NCBI GenBank assembly: GCA_011050525.1 | Contig: DRFO01000031.1 | Location: 1-64,000 of the forward strand | Direction of reading: 5' to 3' | DNA from: Halopseudomonas xinjiangensis | GTDB taxonomy: Bacteria > Pseudomonadota > Gammaproteobacteria > Pseudomonadales > Pseudomonadaceae | DNA length: 64,000 bases | Shown: positions 28,704 to 37,399 of the stretch, one piece after another | Layout of the letters: each line of letters starts with the position of its first letter | Position numbering within the stretch: position 1 is the stretch's first letter | Made by a program: the position numbers and the translations under genes | Notes under the pieces: model-generated | What the model was told of the DNA's origin: nothing | What the model saw: only the letters and a program-made list of their open reading frames with translations | Databases searched by the model: none

Positions 28704-29606
28704 ATGCTCGACCGAATCACCAGCATGCGCGTCTTTGTCCGTGCTGCCAGCGCCGGCAGTCTGTCTGCGGCGGCACGTCACTTGGCGATGTCACCGGCAA
28801 TGGCGACCAAACATGTCGATGCGCTGGAGTCCCGCCTGGGCGTGAAGCTGTTTCACCGCACCACCCGCAGGCTGAGGCTGACCGAGGCTGGCAACAATTA
28901 TCTGGCAGCCTGTCAGCGCATTCTTCCCGATATCGATGAAGCCGAAGCCGAAGCCGCCTCCCTGCGCATCAAGGCAACCGGATTGCTGCGCATGAACGTG
29001 CCGCTGTCATTCGGCGCCCGCTTCGTCGCCCCGCTGATTCCCGCGTTCAGCAAGCTGCATCCAGAAGTGAAGGTCGAGCTGGGCCTGAGCGATGCCCAAC
29101 TCGATCTGATCGCCGGCGGCTGGGACCTGGCCATCCGCATCGGTCTGCTGGCCGACAGTCCGCTGCAGGCGCGCCGCCTTGGTGAAAGCCCGATGCAGGT
29201 GTGTGCCGCGCCAGCCTATCTGGACCGGCGCGGCGTGCCGCGCCGGATTGCCGAACTGACCCAGCACAACTGCTTGAGCTATACGCTATCAGCTATGCAG
29301 GACAGCAAGTCCTGGGCATTCGGACGTAACGGTGATATCCGGGTGCCGGTTACCGGTGACCTGATTGCCAACAATGGCGATGCCCTGCTCGCAGCTGCTG
29401 TCGGCGGCCAGGGTATTATCTATCAGCCTGGCTTCATTGTCGGCGAGGCACTGGATCGGGGCGATCTTGTAGCGCTGGAATTGGATAAACCGGTCGTCGA
29501 ACTCGGCGGCATCCACGTGTTGTATCCTCCCGACCGGCGTCCGCCAGCCAAGGTCCGGATGATGATCGACTATCTCACAGAGGCATTCTTGAAATCGCCG
29601 CCCTGA
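28704..29606 (+). CDS. LysR-family transcriptional regulator
   Basis: A 300-residue regulator with an N-terminal winged helix-turn-helix (MRVFVRAASAGSLSAAARHLAMSPAMATKHVDALESRLGV, about residues 8-47) and a C-terminal periplasmic-binding-fold effector domain. The DNA-binding region places it in the group with HRTTRRLRLTEAG. It is divergent from the LigB-type dioxygenase gene, the classical position for a LysR activator or repressor of that gene. Effector unknown. Confidence 0.92.
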   Translation: MLDRITSMRVFVRAASAGSLSAAARHLAMSPAMATKHVDALESRLGVKLFHRTTRRLRLTEAGNNYLAACQRILPDIDEAEAEAASLRIKATGLLRMNVPLSFGARFVAPLIPAFSKLHPEVKVELGLSDAQLDLIAGGWDLAIRIGLLADSPLQARRLGESPMQVCAAPAYLDRRGVPRRIAELTQHNCLSYTLSAMQDSKSWAFGRNGDIRVPVTGDLIANNGDALLAAAVGGQGIIYQPGFIVGEALDRGDLVALELDKPVVELGGIHVLYPPDRRPPAKVRMMIDYLTEAFLKSPP

Positions 29607-29873
29607 AAGCTGGGCGCGCATTCGACAGAGCGACTGGTGATTGGGGGACCACACCGGTCATATTTCTCCCGGCACTGAGCGCTCTACCAGAGCTGGACAA
29701 AAAAACCAGCGGCCAGCATGCCAATCAACCGGGGCGGCATACGTGCAACGGGTTTCCGTGGCCGAAGCGCCACTGACGAACTTGTCTAAGACCAAGGCTA
29801 GAAGCATGGGCAACATACCTGGAACAGTAAAATGGCCCTGCATCGTCCAATAAAGCGACACTGTGATAGAGGC
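29607..29873. other. Intergenic region with no confident gene
   Basis: The 267 bases between the LysR gene and the end of the octaheme cytochrome gene contain only short frames. One on the minus strand (29658-29861, 67 codons) has a hydrophobic stretch but no clear ribosome-binding site or recognisable family. I see no convincing RNA gene, terminator or repeat. Confidence 0.4.
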
Positions 29874-32201
29874 TCAAAACTGCTTAAGCAATGCTCGTCC
29901 CCCGCGGTGCTCCGGCTCAAGCTCAAGCAGTTGTTGCACATACTGGCGAGCCTGCGGCAACTGATCGTGACGCCAGGAAAAGCTAGCCGCAGCCCAGAGC
30001 AGGTTCTGATCATGGGGGTGACGCTCAATCGCCTGCTCGAGAATATTCAGCGCTGCGGTCGGGTCCTCTGGCTCCAGCGCGACGGCAAGGACGTAGGCAA
30101 TACGCCGGTCCTCCGGCCGCAGCTTGTACGCCTGCTGCAAACTCGCCAGCCCTTGGGCATGCTGTTGCTGTCGCACCAGTGACAGGCCCAGCGCGTTATG
30201 CAGCATGGCCTCGTCCGGCAGGTGTTCCAACGCCGTGCGCAACAACCGCTCGGCCTCCGACTCACGGGCCTGGGCGCGCAACAGGTCAGCCAAGTTCAGA
30301 TAGCTGGCGCTGTGCAGAGGGTCACGCTGCAACGCCAGACGCCATTGTTGTTCAGCTTCCTGCGGACGTTGCTGTTGCAACCGCAGTAGTGCGCGCTGAT
30401 TGAGATAGTCTGCACGCTCGGCATGCAGCGTCAGTTCCATCTCGTACTCTTGCAGCGCACGCCGCAGCGCCGCCTGATCCGCCGGTGGTAACGGCGTGCC
30501 AGCCAACAGCCGCGCCGCAGCGCTACGCACGCTGCGCAACTCATCATCCAGCAGCGGCGGCAACAGCAGCCGCTGCAAAGACGGTGACGCTTGTTCAAGG
30601 GCGACCACAGCACCCAGCCGTATCTGTGGGTCCGGGCTTGCCAGTTGCCCGGTCAACAGCTCGCGGGCCTGCGGCGTATCTTCCGGCTGCAGGCGTGCCA
30701 GCGCGCTGGCCCGCACCACCGTGGCCAGTTGGGGCTCTTGGAGCAGTGCCCGCAGCGCAGCCTGACCGCCCGGCTCGCCTGCGTCAGCTGCCGCCAGCAC
30801 GCTGGCAAAATGCGCCTCGCGCCATTGGCCCTGCGGATACCAGCCCGCCACCTGCTCCGCGGACCAATCTGCGGTACGTTCGACGTGGCAGGCATTGCAA
30901 GCGTTGGGTGTGCCCAGCGAGGCACTGATATCCGGACGCGGTACCGCCAGTTGGTGATCTCGACGCGAGTCGATGACCATGTATCGAGTTTGCGGCATGT
31001 GGCAGTTGACACACTGCGCTCCGCTGGAATCCGCCGGGTGAAAATGGTGACTGGGCTGATCGAATTGCGCAGCGCTGTGGCAGGTCGCGCATAGAGCATT
31101 GCCCTCGGCGCGCAACTGCTGGCCATGCGGTTCGTGACAGTCGCTGCAAGTCACGCCCGCGGCGTGCATCTTGCTCTGCGCAAAGGAGCCGCTGATGAAC
31201 ACTTCCTCGCGTTGCTGGCCATCCGGATGATAGAGCGGATCACGCAGCAGTTCGGGACGGTAGTGATCGAGCAGGGCGCCACCGTGCTGGAAACCTTCAG
31301 CGACCTGGCTGCGCATGCTGTGGCACTGTGCACAGACAGCCTGCTCGACAGCCTCGCCGGGCGGGACGCTGCGCCGTGCGGTGACCCGCTCCAGTTCGAA
31401 CAGCCAGTGCATGCCCTGGCGCTCGTCGAACTGCCGCAGCAAACCCTTGTCGGCCAGTTCCAGTTCGCCGTCGGCCCAACGCAAATGTGCGCTGCCTGGT
31501 CCATGGCAGGCCTCGCACCCCACCCCCAGCTCGCTCCAGCGACTGTCGAAGCTGTCTGCCTGCGGATCATAACCCTTGCGGAAATCGGTGACATGACAAT
31601 CCGCGCACATGAAATTCCAGTTCTGGCTCGGCCGAGTCCAATGCAGGATGTCGCGGTGACTGACCGCCTCGTCCGGGTAGATATGAAACCAGCGCTGTCC
31701 GCCCTGATCGGCCAGCCGGCAGTCCCAAGCAATCGACAATGCCTGCAGCCGACCGCCACCCAGATCGACAAGGTACTGCTGCAAGGGCTCCAGACCAAAG
31801 GTATAGAGCACCTCGAACTCGCGCAGCTCGCCATCAGCACCATCGGTATGAACGAAGAAACCGCCATCACGGCGGTAGAAACGCGAGTTGACGCCATTGT
31901 ACTCGAAGGTCGCATCGTCGAAATCACCCAACACCGACTGCTCGCTGGCATGCGTCATGGCGTGAGCATGTTGAGAGCTTTGCCAGGCGCGATGCTGATC
32001 GGCATGGCAAGCAACACAACGGTGGCTGCCGATGAACTCGGCGGGCACTGGCGCCGCCTGGTCTGGACGTTCGGCGGCGGACACCACAGCGGGGGCATCA
32101 ATGGGGCGGGCGGCCAGCCACCCACCGCCTGCAACAATGCCCAGTACCAGGACCGCGAGAATCGATGCCCACCAGTAGCGCCGCAACTGCGAAAGTGCCA
32201 T
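29874..32201 (-). CDS. Octaheme c-type cytochrome with C-terminal TPR repeats
   Basis: A 775-residue protein with an N-terminal membrane anchor or signal (about residues 11-31) and a periplasmic part carrying eight CXXCH motifs at about residues 62, 199, 229, 290, 352, 371, 397 and 435. Residues 450-560 contain HEAT-like repeats and residues 560-775 contain several TPR units (AEQQWRLALQRDPLHSASYLNLADL; LPDEAMLHNALGLSLV). The domain order cytochrome c554-like plus HEAT and TPR occurs in many proteobacteria without a defined reaction; electron transfer to or from a periplasmic partner held by the TPR is a reasonable inference. No partner oxidoreductase is adjacent. Confidence 0.9.
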   Translation of the reverse strand: MALSQLRRYWWASILAVLVLGIVAGGGWLAARPIDAPAVVSAAERPDQAAPVPAEFIGSHRCVACHADQHRAWQSSQHAHAMTHASEQSVLGDFDDATFEYNGVNSRFYRRDGGFFVHTDGADGELREFEVLYTFGLEPLQQYLVDLGGGRLQALSIAWDCRLADQGGQRWFHIYPDEAVSHRDILHWTRPSQNWNFMCADCHVTDFRKGYDPQADSFDSRWSELGVGCEACHGPGSAHLRWADGELELADKGLLRQFDERQGMHWLFELERVTARRSVPPGEAVEQAVCAQCHSMRSQVAEGFQHGGALLDHYRPELLRDPLYHPDGQQREEVFISGSFAQSKMHAAGVTCSDCHEPHGQQLRAEGNALCATCHSAAQFDQPSHHFHPADSSGAQCVNCHMPQTRYMVIDSRRDHQLAVPRPDISASLGTPNACNACHVERTADWSAEQVAGWYPQGQWREAHFASVLAAADAGEPGGQAALRALLQEPQLATVVRASALARLQPEDTPQARELLTGQLASPDPQIRLGAVVALEQASPSLQRLLLPPLLDDELRSVRSAAARLLAGTPLPPADQAALRRALQEYEMELTLHAERADYLNQRALLRLQQQRPQEAEQQWRLALQRDPLHSASYLNLADLLRAQARESEAERLLRTALEHLPDEAMLHNALGLSLVRQQQHAQGLASLQQAYKLRPEDRRIAYVLAVALEPEDPTAALNILEQAIERHPHDQNLLWAAASFSWRHDQLPQARQYVQQLLELEPEHRGGRALLKQF

Positions 32202-32305
32202 AACCCCAACGCCCGTGAGTGATTGTTTCAGGCATGTTCACCCCGCCCTGACTCAGCGTCCAGCCCAAACCAGGAAAAGCTGCGCCACTGCATAAGCCTC
32301 TGCGC

Positions 32306-32490
32306 TCAGGCGCAGGCCTGACTGTGCTGGCGTTCCTCATCGACCAGTTCCTTTTTCGACACCTTGCCGATCGGGGGTCTTGGGCAGGGCAACGCGGTTC
32401 TTCATCGCCCCCAGCCGTTCATGCTTGCCCAGGCGCGATTCGAGAAACGCCTGCAAGGTGGGCAGATGCAGCTCGGTTTGTTGTCCTTTT
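32306..32490 (-). pseudogene. C-terminal remnant of an AMP-forming acyl-CoA synthetase, frameshifted
   Basis: Read on the minus strand, the sequence encodes LHLPTLQAFLESRLGKHERL and then VALPKTP, followed after one extra C in a five-C run (32373-32377 on the plus strand) by IGKVSKKELVDEER and a stop at 32306-32308. PKTPxGKVSKKEL is the C-terminal signature of AMP-binding acyl-CoA ligases. Only about 60 codons remain, the frame is broken, an in-frame TAG lies just upstream, and no N-terminal part is present. It is a clear gene remnant. Confidence 0.85.
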
Positions 32491-32669
32491 ATGCAATTGC
32501 CTAGGCGGGAAGGCAGGTCCAGCAGGGTAAAGACTAGTCATACCCCTGGCCGACATCTCCGCAGATGATAGTTGCGCTATGACTGAAGCCGCTGCGCCAT
32601 GGCGATAACCCGCCCATGTATGGCCTGGCAATACTGACCACCCAATAACAATAAAGATGGTCATTTGCC

Positions 32670-34088
32670 ATGCGAACCCTACTAAGTACCCTATCCATTC
32701 CTGCGCTGCTGGTTGTCGGCGCCATGAACCCAGCCGCCCCGGCTCAGGCTCAAGCCAAAGCCGTCAATCCCCTGGAACAAAGCCGACCTTTCCCTGGCGG
32801 GCCATCCCGCTGGTTGGAAAACTATCGTTTCCTGGAGGATCCAGCCAAGCGCACCGACCCGCTGGATGCTCTGCGATATCACCGTCTCGGCGACTCATCC
32901 TGGTTGCAACTAGGTGGCGAACTGCGCTACGCCTTCACTTCCACCGACAATCTGGCTTTCGGCATAACCGGGCTGGGCGATGACAGTTATATTCAGCAGC
33001 GCGCTCAGGCCCACGCTAGCTTGCATCTTCTGGACAACCGGCTGCGCGCCTTCGTGCAGCTGCAGAATACCCGTAGCTGGAATCAGGAATTCCCCAGCCC
33101 ACGGGATGAAAGCCGCAACGACGTCGCTCAGGCATTCATCGACGCCAACTTTGCCCTTGGTCAATTGAAGACCACCGCCCGCCTTGGTCGCCAAGAGATC
33201 CAGTACGGGCAGGGTGCCCTGTTCAATATCGGTGAGCCACCCAACGTGCGCCTGGCTTTTGATGGGGCCAGGCTGATATTCAACAAACCCGGCGGTTATC
33301 AACTGGATCTTCTGGCGCTGCGCCCGGTGCGCTATGACTTCGACAATTTTGATGATAGCAGCGACAACAATACCCACATCCTGGGTGTGTATGCCAGTCT
33401 GCCTTTGGCGTCACGCAGCGGCATCGACTTCTACGGCTTCGCCCGGGAGATGGAGGAGCGCACCTACCAGGGCTTCATCGGCAAGGAAGATCGCTACACC
33501 ATCGGTACCCGGCTGTTCGGCAATCATGACGGCCTGGATTGGAACTGGGATCTGATGATGCAGGACGGAGAGCACGCCAATCGGGATATCCGTGCATGGG
33601 CGGTACGCACCGATAGCGGATATACCTTTAATTCACCTGCGCAAATCCGTCTGGGCCTGCATTTGGATGTCGCCAGTGGCGGCGACGCTCAGTCAGCCAC
33701 GACCACACGCACCTTCGACGCACTCTATCCACGCAATGGCACCTACGGCGAAGCCGCCGTCACCACCATGGCTAACCTGATTCTCGCCGGGCCATCCCTC
33801 AGCTTCACTCCAATCCGCACGATTGGAGTAATGTCATCGATTCTGCAAACCTGGCGCGAATCCACTGATGACTATGTCTACCTTCCGGGCATGCGTCCAT
33901 TAGTAGCCACCCTGAACAACTCGGAACGCGAGATAGGCACCATCTATCAGTTCACCGCGCGTTGGCAACCCAACAGCAACTTCAATATTGATCTGCACAT
34001 GATGCACCTGGCCGCCGGAGAGGCAGTCACCAAAGCCGGAGGCGACGACGTGAACACCGTTGTTCTGCGCACCGCCATGCGCTTTTGA
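32670..34088 (+). CDS. Alginate-export (AlgE)-family outer-membrane porin
   Basis: A 472-residue outer-membrane beta-barrel. A signal peptide (about residues 1-28, ending AQAQA) is followed by the Alginate_exp-type barrel: LQLGGELRYAFTSTDN, the segment RLGRQEIQYGQGALFN with the conserved RQE, and a C-terminal strand ending VLRTAMRF with terminal Phe. Many family members outside alginate clusters are small-molecule porins; there are no alginate genes here. It is 68 bp upstream of an arylsulfatase gene, so a two-gene unit is likely. Confidence 0.88.
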   Translation: MRTLLSTLSIPALLVVGAMNPAAPAQAQAKAVNPLEQSRPFPGGPSRWLENYRFLEDPAKRTDPLDALRYHRLGDSSWLQLGGELRYAFTSTDNLAFGITGLGDDSYIQQRAQAHASLHLLDNRLRAFVQLQNTRSWNQEFPSPRDESRNDVAQAFIDANFALGQLKTTARLGRQEIQYGQGALFNIGEPPNVRLAFDGARLIFNKPGGYQLDLLALRPVRYDFDNFDDSSDNNTHILGVYASLPLASRSGIDFYGFAREMEERTYQGFIGKEDRYTIGTRLFGNHDGLDWNWDLMMQDGEHANRDIRAWAVRTDSGYTFNSPAQIRLGLHLDVASGGDAQSATTTRTFDALYPRNGTYGEAAVTTMANLILAGPSLSFTPIRTIGVMSSILQTWRESTDDYVYLPGMRPLVATLNNSEREIGTIYQFTARWQPNSNFNIDLHMMHLAAGEAVTKAGGDDVNTVVLRTAMRF

Positions 34089-34156
34089 GACAACCATCAA
34101 CCCAACACTTGGTGAGCGATTGTCACCCATTCTCCACAATTGAAGGAAAGTCATCC

Positions 34157-35827
34157 ATGAAAATAACAAGACTTAGCTGGGCCCTCTGCGTATCCGCGCT
34201 GATCGGCCTTTCGGCACAGGCACAAGAGCAACAGCCTAACTTTCTGATCATCATGGCCGATGACCTCGGCTACAGTGATATCGGCAGCTACGGCGGCGAG
34301 ATAGACACTCCCAACCTCGACGCGCTGGCAAACGAAGGTCTGCGTCTGACCAATTTCCATACCGCGCCGACCTGCTCGCCGACCCGTTCAATGCTGCTCT
34401 CCGGCACCGACAGCCATATAGCCGGACTAGGCAATATGGCCGAGCTGATGCAGCCGTTCCAGCAGGGCCAGCCGGGCTATGAGGGCTATCTCAACCAGCG
34501 AGTCGCCAACCTCGGCGAGGTACTGCAAAATGCAGGCTACAGCACCTATACCACCGGCAAATGGCACCTTGGCCGCAGCGAAGAGTTAAGTCCCGCTCAG
34601 CGCGGCTTCGATCACTCTTACATCCTGGTCCAAGGCGGTGCTAGCCACTTCGACGACATGACTGCGATCATCAGCGTCGATCCCAAGGCTATTTACCGCG
34701 AGGACGGCAAGCAGGTGGAGGTGCCCAAAGGTTTCTTTTCCAGTGAGTTTTACACCGACAAATTGATTGACTACATCGAAAACGACCGCCAGTCCGGCAA
34801 GCCGTTCTTCGGTTTGTTGTCCTATACTGCGCCGCACTGGCCGCTGCACGCACCGGATGAGTGGCTGCAAAAGTATGAGGGGCGCTATGCTGCAGGCTAT
34901 GAAGCGGTGCGTCAGCAACGTTTGGCGGAAATGAAGGAGCTCGATCTGATCGCCGCCGATGTGCAGCCGCATGAACCCATGCAAGGTGTACTACCGAGCT
35001 GGGATCAGCTCACCGACAATCAGAAAAAGCGCGAAGCACGCAGCATGGAGGTATACGCCGCGATGGTCGATAACATGGATCACCATATCGGCCGACTGTT
35101 CGACTACCTGAAGGAAACCGGGCAGTACGACAATACCTTCATCCTCTTCCTGTCCGACAACGGCGCCGACGGCAACAGCCCGCTGGGCCTGCCCGGCAAC
35201 GACGTATGGATAAACGAGACGTTTGACAACAGCCTGGAGAACATGGGCCGCAAGGGCTCCTATATCGACTATGGCGCGCAGTGGGCTCAGGTTGGCTCCA
35301 CCCCTCGACCTTATTTCAAGGGCCTCACGACCCAGGGCGGCGTGCAGGTGCCGGCAATCATTCGTCACGCTAGTGTCAAGCATCCGGGCGGCATCAACCG
35401 CGAGATCATGCATGTCATGGACATCATGCCAACTTTCCTCAAGCTGGCCGGGATCGAGCATCCTGCTCCTGAGTTCAAGGGCCGCCCGGTCGAGCCGATG
35501 CAGGGCATCTCGATCATTCCGGCGCTGCAGGGCGAAGCGCTGCCAGAACGCGTCATTGGCTGGGAGCTGTTCGGCCGCAAGGCGTTGCGCAAGGGTGACT
35601 GGAAATTGAGCTGGATGACGGCCCCCTACGGCAAGGGTGCCTGGCAGATGTTCAACCTCGCCGACGACCCGACTGAGACCAAGGATTTGGCCCAGGCTAA
35701 CCCGGACAAGTTGGCCGAGCTGCTCAAGGACTGGGACAACTATGCCAAGCGCAACAACGTGCTGGAGGGTGACTTCAATATCCGCTACGGCTTCGAGACC
35801 TGTCTATTTGAGCAATGTTTTAAGTAA
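34157..35827 (+). CDS. Arylsulfatase, exported
   Basis: A 556-residue sulfatase of the AslA/arylsulfatase A type that hydrolyses sulfate esters in the periplasm. The start at 34157 has GGAAAG upstream and a signal peptide of about 22 residues. Metal-binding Asp pair is in MADDLGYSDIG, and the formylglycine site CSPTR lies in APTCSPTRSMLLSG near residue 75. Other sulfatase motifs are TTGKWHLG and the DNGADG segment. A Cys-type site needs a formylglycine-generating enzyme, not present in the window. It may work with the upstream porin in scavenging sulfate esters. Confidence 0.93.
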   Translation: MKITRLSWALCVSALIGLSAQAQEQQPNFLIIMADDLGYSDIGSYGGEIDTPNLDALANEGLRLTNFHTAPTCSPTRSMLLSGTDSHIAGLGNMAELMQPFQQGQPGYEGYLNQRVANLGEVLQNAGYSTYTTGKWHLGRSEELSPAQRGFDHSYILVQGGASHFDDMTAIISVDPKAIYREDGKQVEVPKGFFSSEFYTDKLIDYIENDRQSGKPFFGLLSYTAPHWPLHAPDEWLQKYEGRYAAGYEAVRQQRLAEMKELDLIAADVQPHEPMQGVLPSWDQLTDNQKKREARSMEVYAAMVDNMDHHIGRLFDYLKETGQYDNTFILFLSDNGADGNSPLGLPGNDVWINETFDNSLENMGRKGSYIDYGAQWAQVGSTPRPYFKGLTTQGGVQVPAIIRHASVKHPGGINREIMHVMDIMPTFLKLAGIEHPAPEFKGRPVEPMQGISIIPALQGEALPERVIGWELFGRKALRKGDWKLSWMTAPYGKGAWQMFNLADDPTETKDLAQANPDKLAELLKDWDNYAKRNNVLEGDFNIRYGFETCLFEQCFK

Positions 35828-35846
35828 CCAATGATGGCTCTGCGAG

Positions 35847-35881
35847 TTTTACCGCACCCGCCGTATCGGGGTGCGGTTTTT
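35847..35881 (+). terminator. Intrinsic terminator after the arylsulfatase gene (bidirectional)
   Basis: A 9-bp stem, ACCGCACCC at 35851-35859 with GGGTGCGGT at 35869-35877, closes a 9-base loop and is followed by a run of T (35877-35881). TTTT precedes it, so on the minus strand there is only a short A-run partner for the convergent AraC gene. Confidence 0.85.
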
Positions 35882-35887
35882 CACATC

Positions 35888-36864
35888 TCAGACCCGCGCC
35901 AATGTCTCCGACGGCGTTTCGCCAAATGCCTGCTTGTAGGCCGTGGTGAAATGGCTGGGCTGAGAGAAATTGAAGCGGTAGGCCACGTCGGTCAGTTGCA
36001 AGTCGCCCGGCTGGGCACAGCGCAGGCACTCGCGGGCAGCAGCCAGGCGGCACTCCATGACATAGCGCATCGGGCTGCTCTGCAAGCTTTGACGAAACGC
36101 TTGTTCAAGGCTGCGGCGACTCGCTCCGCTGACCTTGATCAGATCATCAATAATTAGAGGGCGGTCGAGGTGGGCATGAATAAATCCACCGCGCGCTTGA
36201 CCATGCCAGGCAGCACCCTGCGATCCGGCAGACTCTGCAACGCCGGCACCATCTGCAACAGACTTTCGCAAAACAGCGACTGTATGTGTTTCCGAGCTGT
36301 CGGCAGCGCCAATAGCGGCGAGCCCTGCGCCAGCTCCGCATCGGTTAATCTGAGCAGGTGACCCAAGCTGACCAACGCCGCATCTTCTCGATGGATGGTC
36401 ATTACTCGGTCCCGCAGGTTCGGCAGCGGCTGCTGGTATTCTTGCTCAAGGTGATCACGCAACAGGCTGGTTTTCAGCGCCACCACCACCGCACGGGTAT
36501 TGTCGTGCCAGATGACATCCACCTCATGCTCGGGAGCGAATAGCAGCATTTCTCCGGCAGCGGCGATTTGCCCACCCTTTATGCAACTCACTGCGCCGGC
36601 GAGGGGCAGGATCCCATGCCAGCAAGCCAAAGGGGATGAACGCACCGACACGGCATCGCCCCAGCAGGCACCGAACAGTTTGATATCCGGCAGAGCTTCC
36701 AGCGTAATCTGAATATCCGCAACGGCGCCCGCGCGCAATGGGTTGACCCGGCGTGATTCGTCAAGATTGTGATTTAGGAGCTGCTCGGCCTCGTCGTAAT
36801 CGCGGGTCGTCAGTACTGGGCGGCCGGCAAAGGGCAGCCGAATGGGTGTCGGATGGGTACTCAT
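35888..36864 (-). pseudogene. AraC-family regulator disrupted by a frameshift
   Basis: Two minus-strand frames together make one AraC/XylS-type regulator of about 325 residues. The N-terminal frame (start 36864, stop 36154) contains the cupin-like sensing region and runs into VKRAVDLFMPTS. The continuing HTH domain (FIHAHLDRPLIIDDLIKVSG, then FNFSQPSHFTTAYKQAFGETPSE, ending at 35888) is in another frame. The shift lies near 36176-36186, where GTGGATTTATTCAT lacks one base relative to the expected V-D-F-I-H reading. It is either a true inactivating mutation or a sequencing error. Confidence 0.85.
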
Positions 36865-36914
36865 GGTCCCTTCTGAATCATTGTTGTTATGTTGGCATAC
36901 GTGACAGCTTAATC

Positions 36915-36936
36915 CGCATCGGGTGGCGTCGATGCG
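36915..36936. repeat. Hairpin after the phenol/meta-pathway operon
   Basis: CGCATCG at 36915-36921 and CGATGCG at 36930-36936 make a perfect 7-bp stem with an 8-base loop, located just after the last gene of the minus-strand operon. No T-run follows on the minus strand, so it may be a weak or factor-dependent end signal rather than a classic terminator. Confidence 0.4.
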
Positions 36937-36953
36937 AGTACCCGACCAACTGG

Positions 36954-37382
36954 TCAGACCTGGTTCAAAATCTCTTCTAGTCCAGCCCTGGCACAGAGTT
37001 CATCCTGAGCTTCGGAACCACCTGACACGCCAATACCTCCGATGCACTGGCCGTCGACCTTGATCGGCAACCCGCCACCAAACACCACCAGCCGTGGGCG
37101 CTGCGGAAAGCCAAGACGCATGGCCGGATTGGCCTCCAGAATCTCCATCCACTCGCTGGTAGGAAAACCAAAGCTGGCGGCGGTGTAGGCCTTGTCGCTG
37201 GCGATGTCGGCTGAATGCAGAAAGGAGCCATTCATACGAGCAAAGGCAAGCGGGTTTCCAGCCTGATCAACTACCGCAACATTAATCAGAATGTCCAGTT
37301 CCAGCGCTTTCGTCGTAGCCGTCTCTACCGCCTTCAGCGCCATCTCCCAGCGCAGGCCCGGTGCAAGCACGGTAATGCTCAT
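36954..37382 (-). CDS. GlcG/HbpS-family protein, last gene of the phenol operon
   Basis: A 142-residue protein of the DUF336/GlcG/HbpS fold. Visible family pattern: LILINVAVVDQAGNPLAFARMNGS near residue 30, DIASDKAYTAASFGFPTSEW, and GGLPIKVDGQCIGGIGVSGG near residue 105. Some members bind heme or are encoded with oxidoreductases, but no enzymatic reaction is established. It is 17 bp downstream of the DODA-like gene and follows the complete dmp gene set, so it is probably expressed with phenol catabolism. Confidence 0.85.
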   Translation of the reverse strand: MSITVLAPGLRWEMALKAVETATTKALELDILINVAVVDQAGNPLAFARMNGSFLHSADIASDKAYTAASFGFPTSEWMEILEANPAMRLGFPQRPRLVVFGGGLPIKVDGQCIGGIGVSGGSEAQDELCARAGLEEILNQV

Positions 37383-37399
37383 TTGAACCTCCGTTTACC

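Noticed and set aside
29680-29720. Short stretch resembling a tRNA D-arm after the LysR gene
   Set aside because: No cloverleaf, T-arm or acceptor stem could be formed around it.
31125-32222. 365-codon plus-strand frame opposite the octaheme cytochrome
   Set aside because: The minus strand carries eight CXXCH motifs and TPR repeats; the plus frame has no recognisable features.
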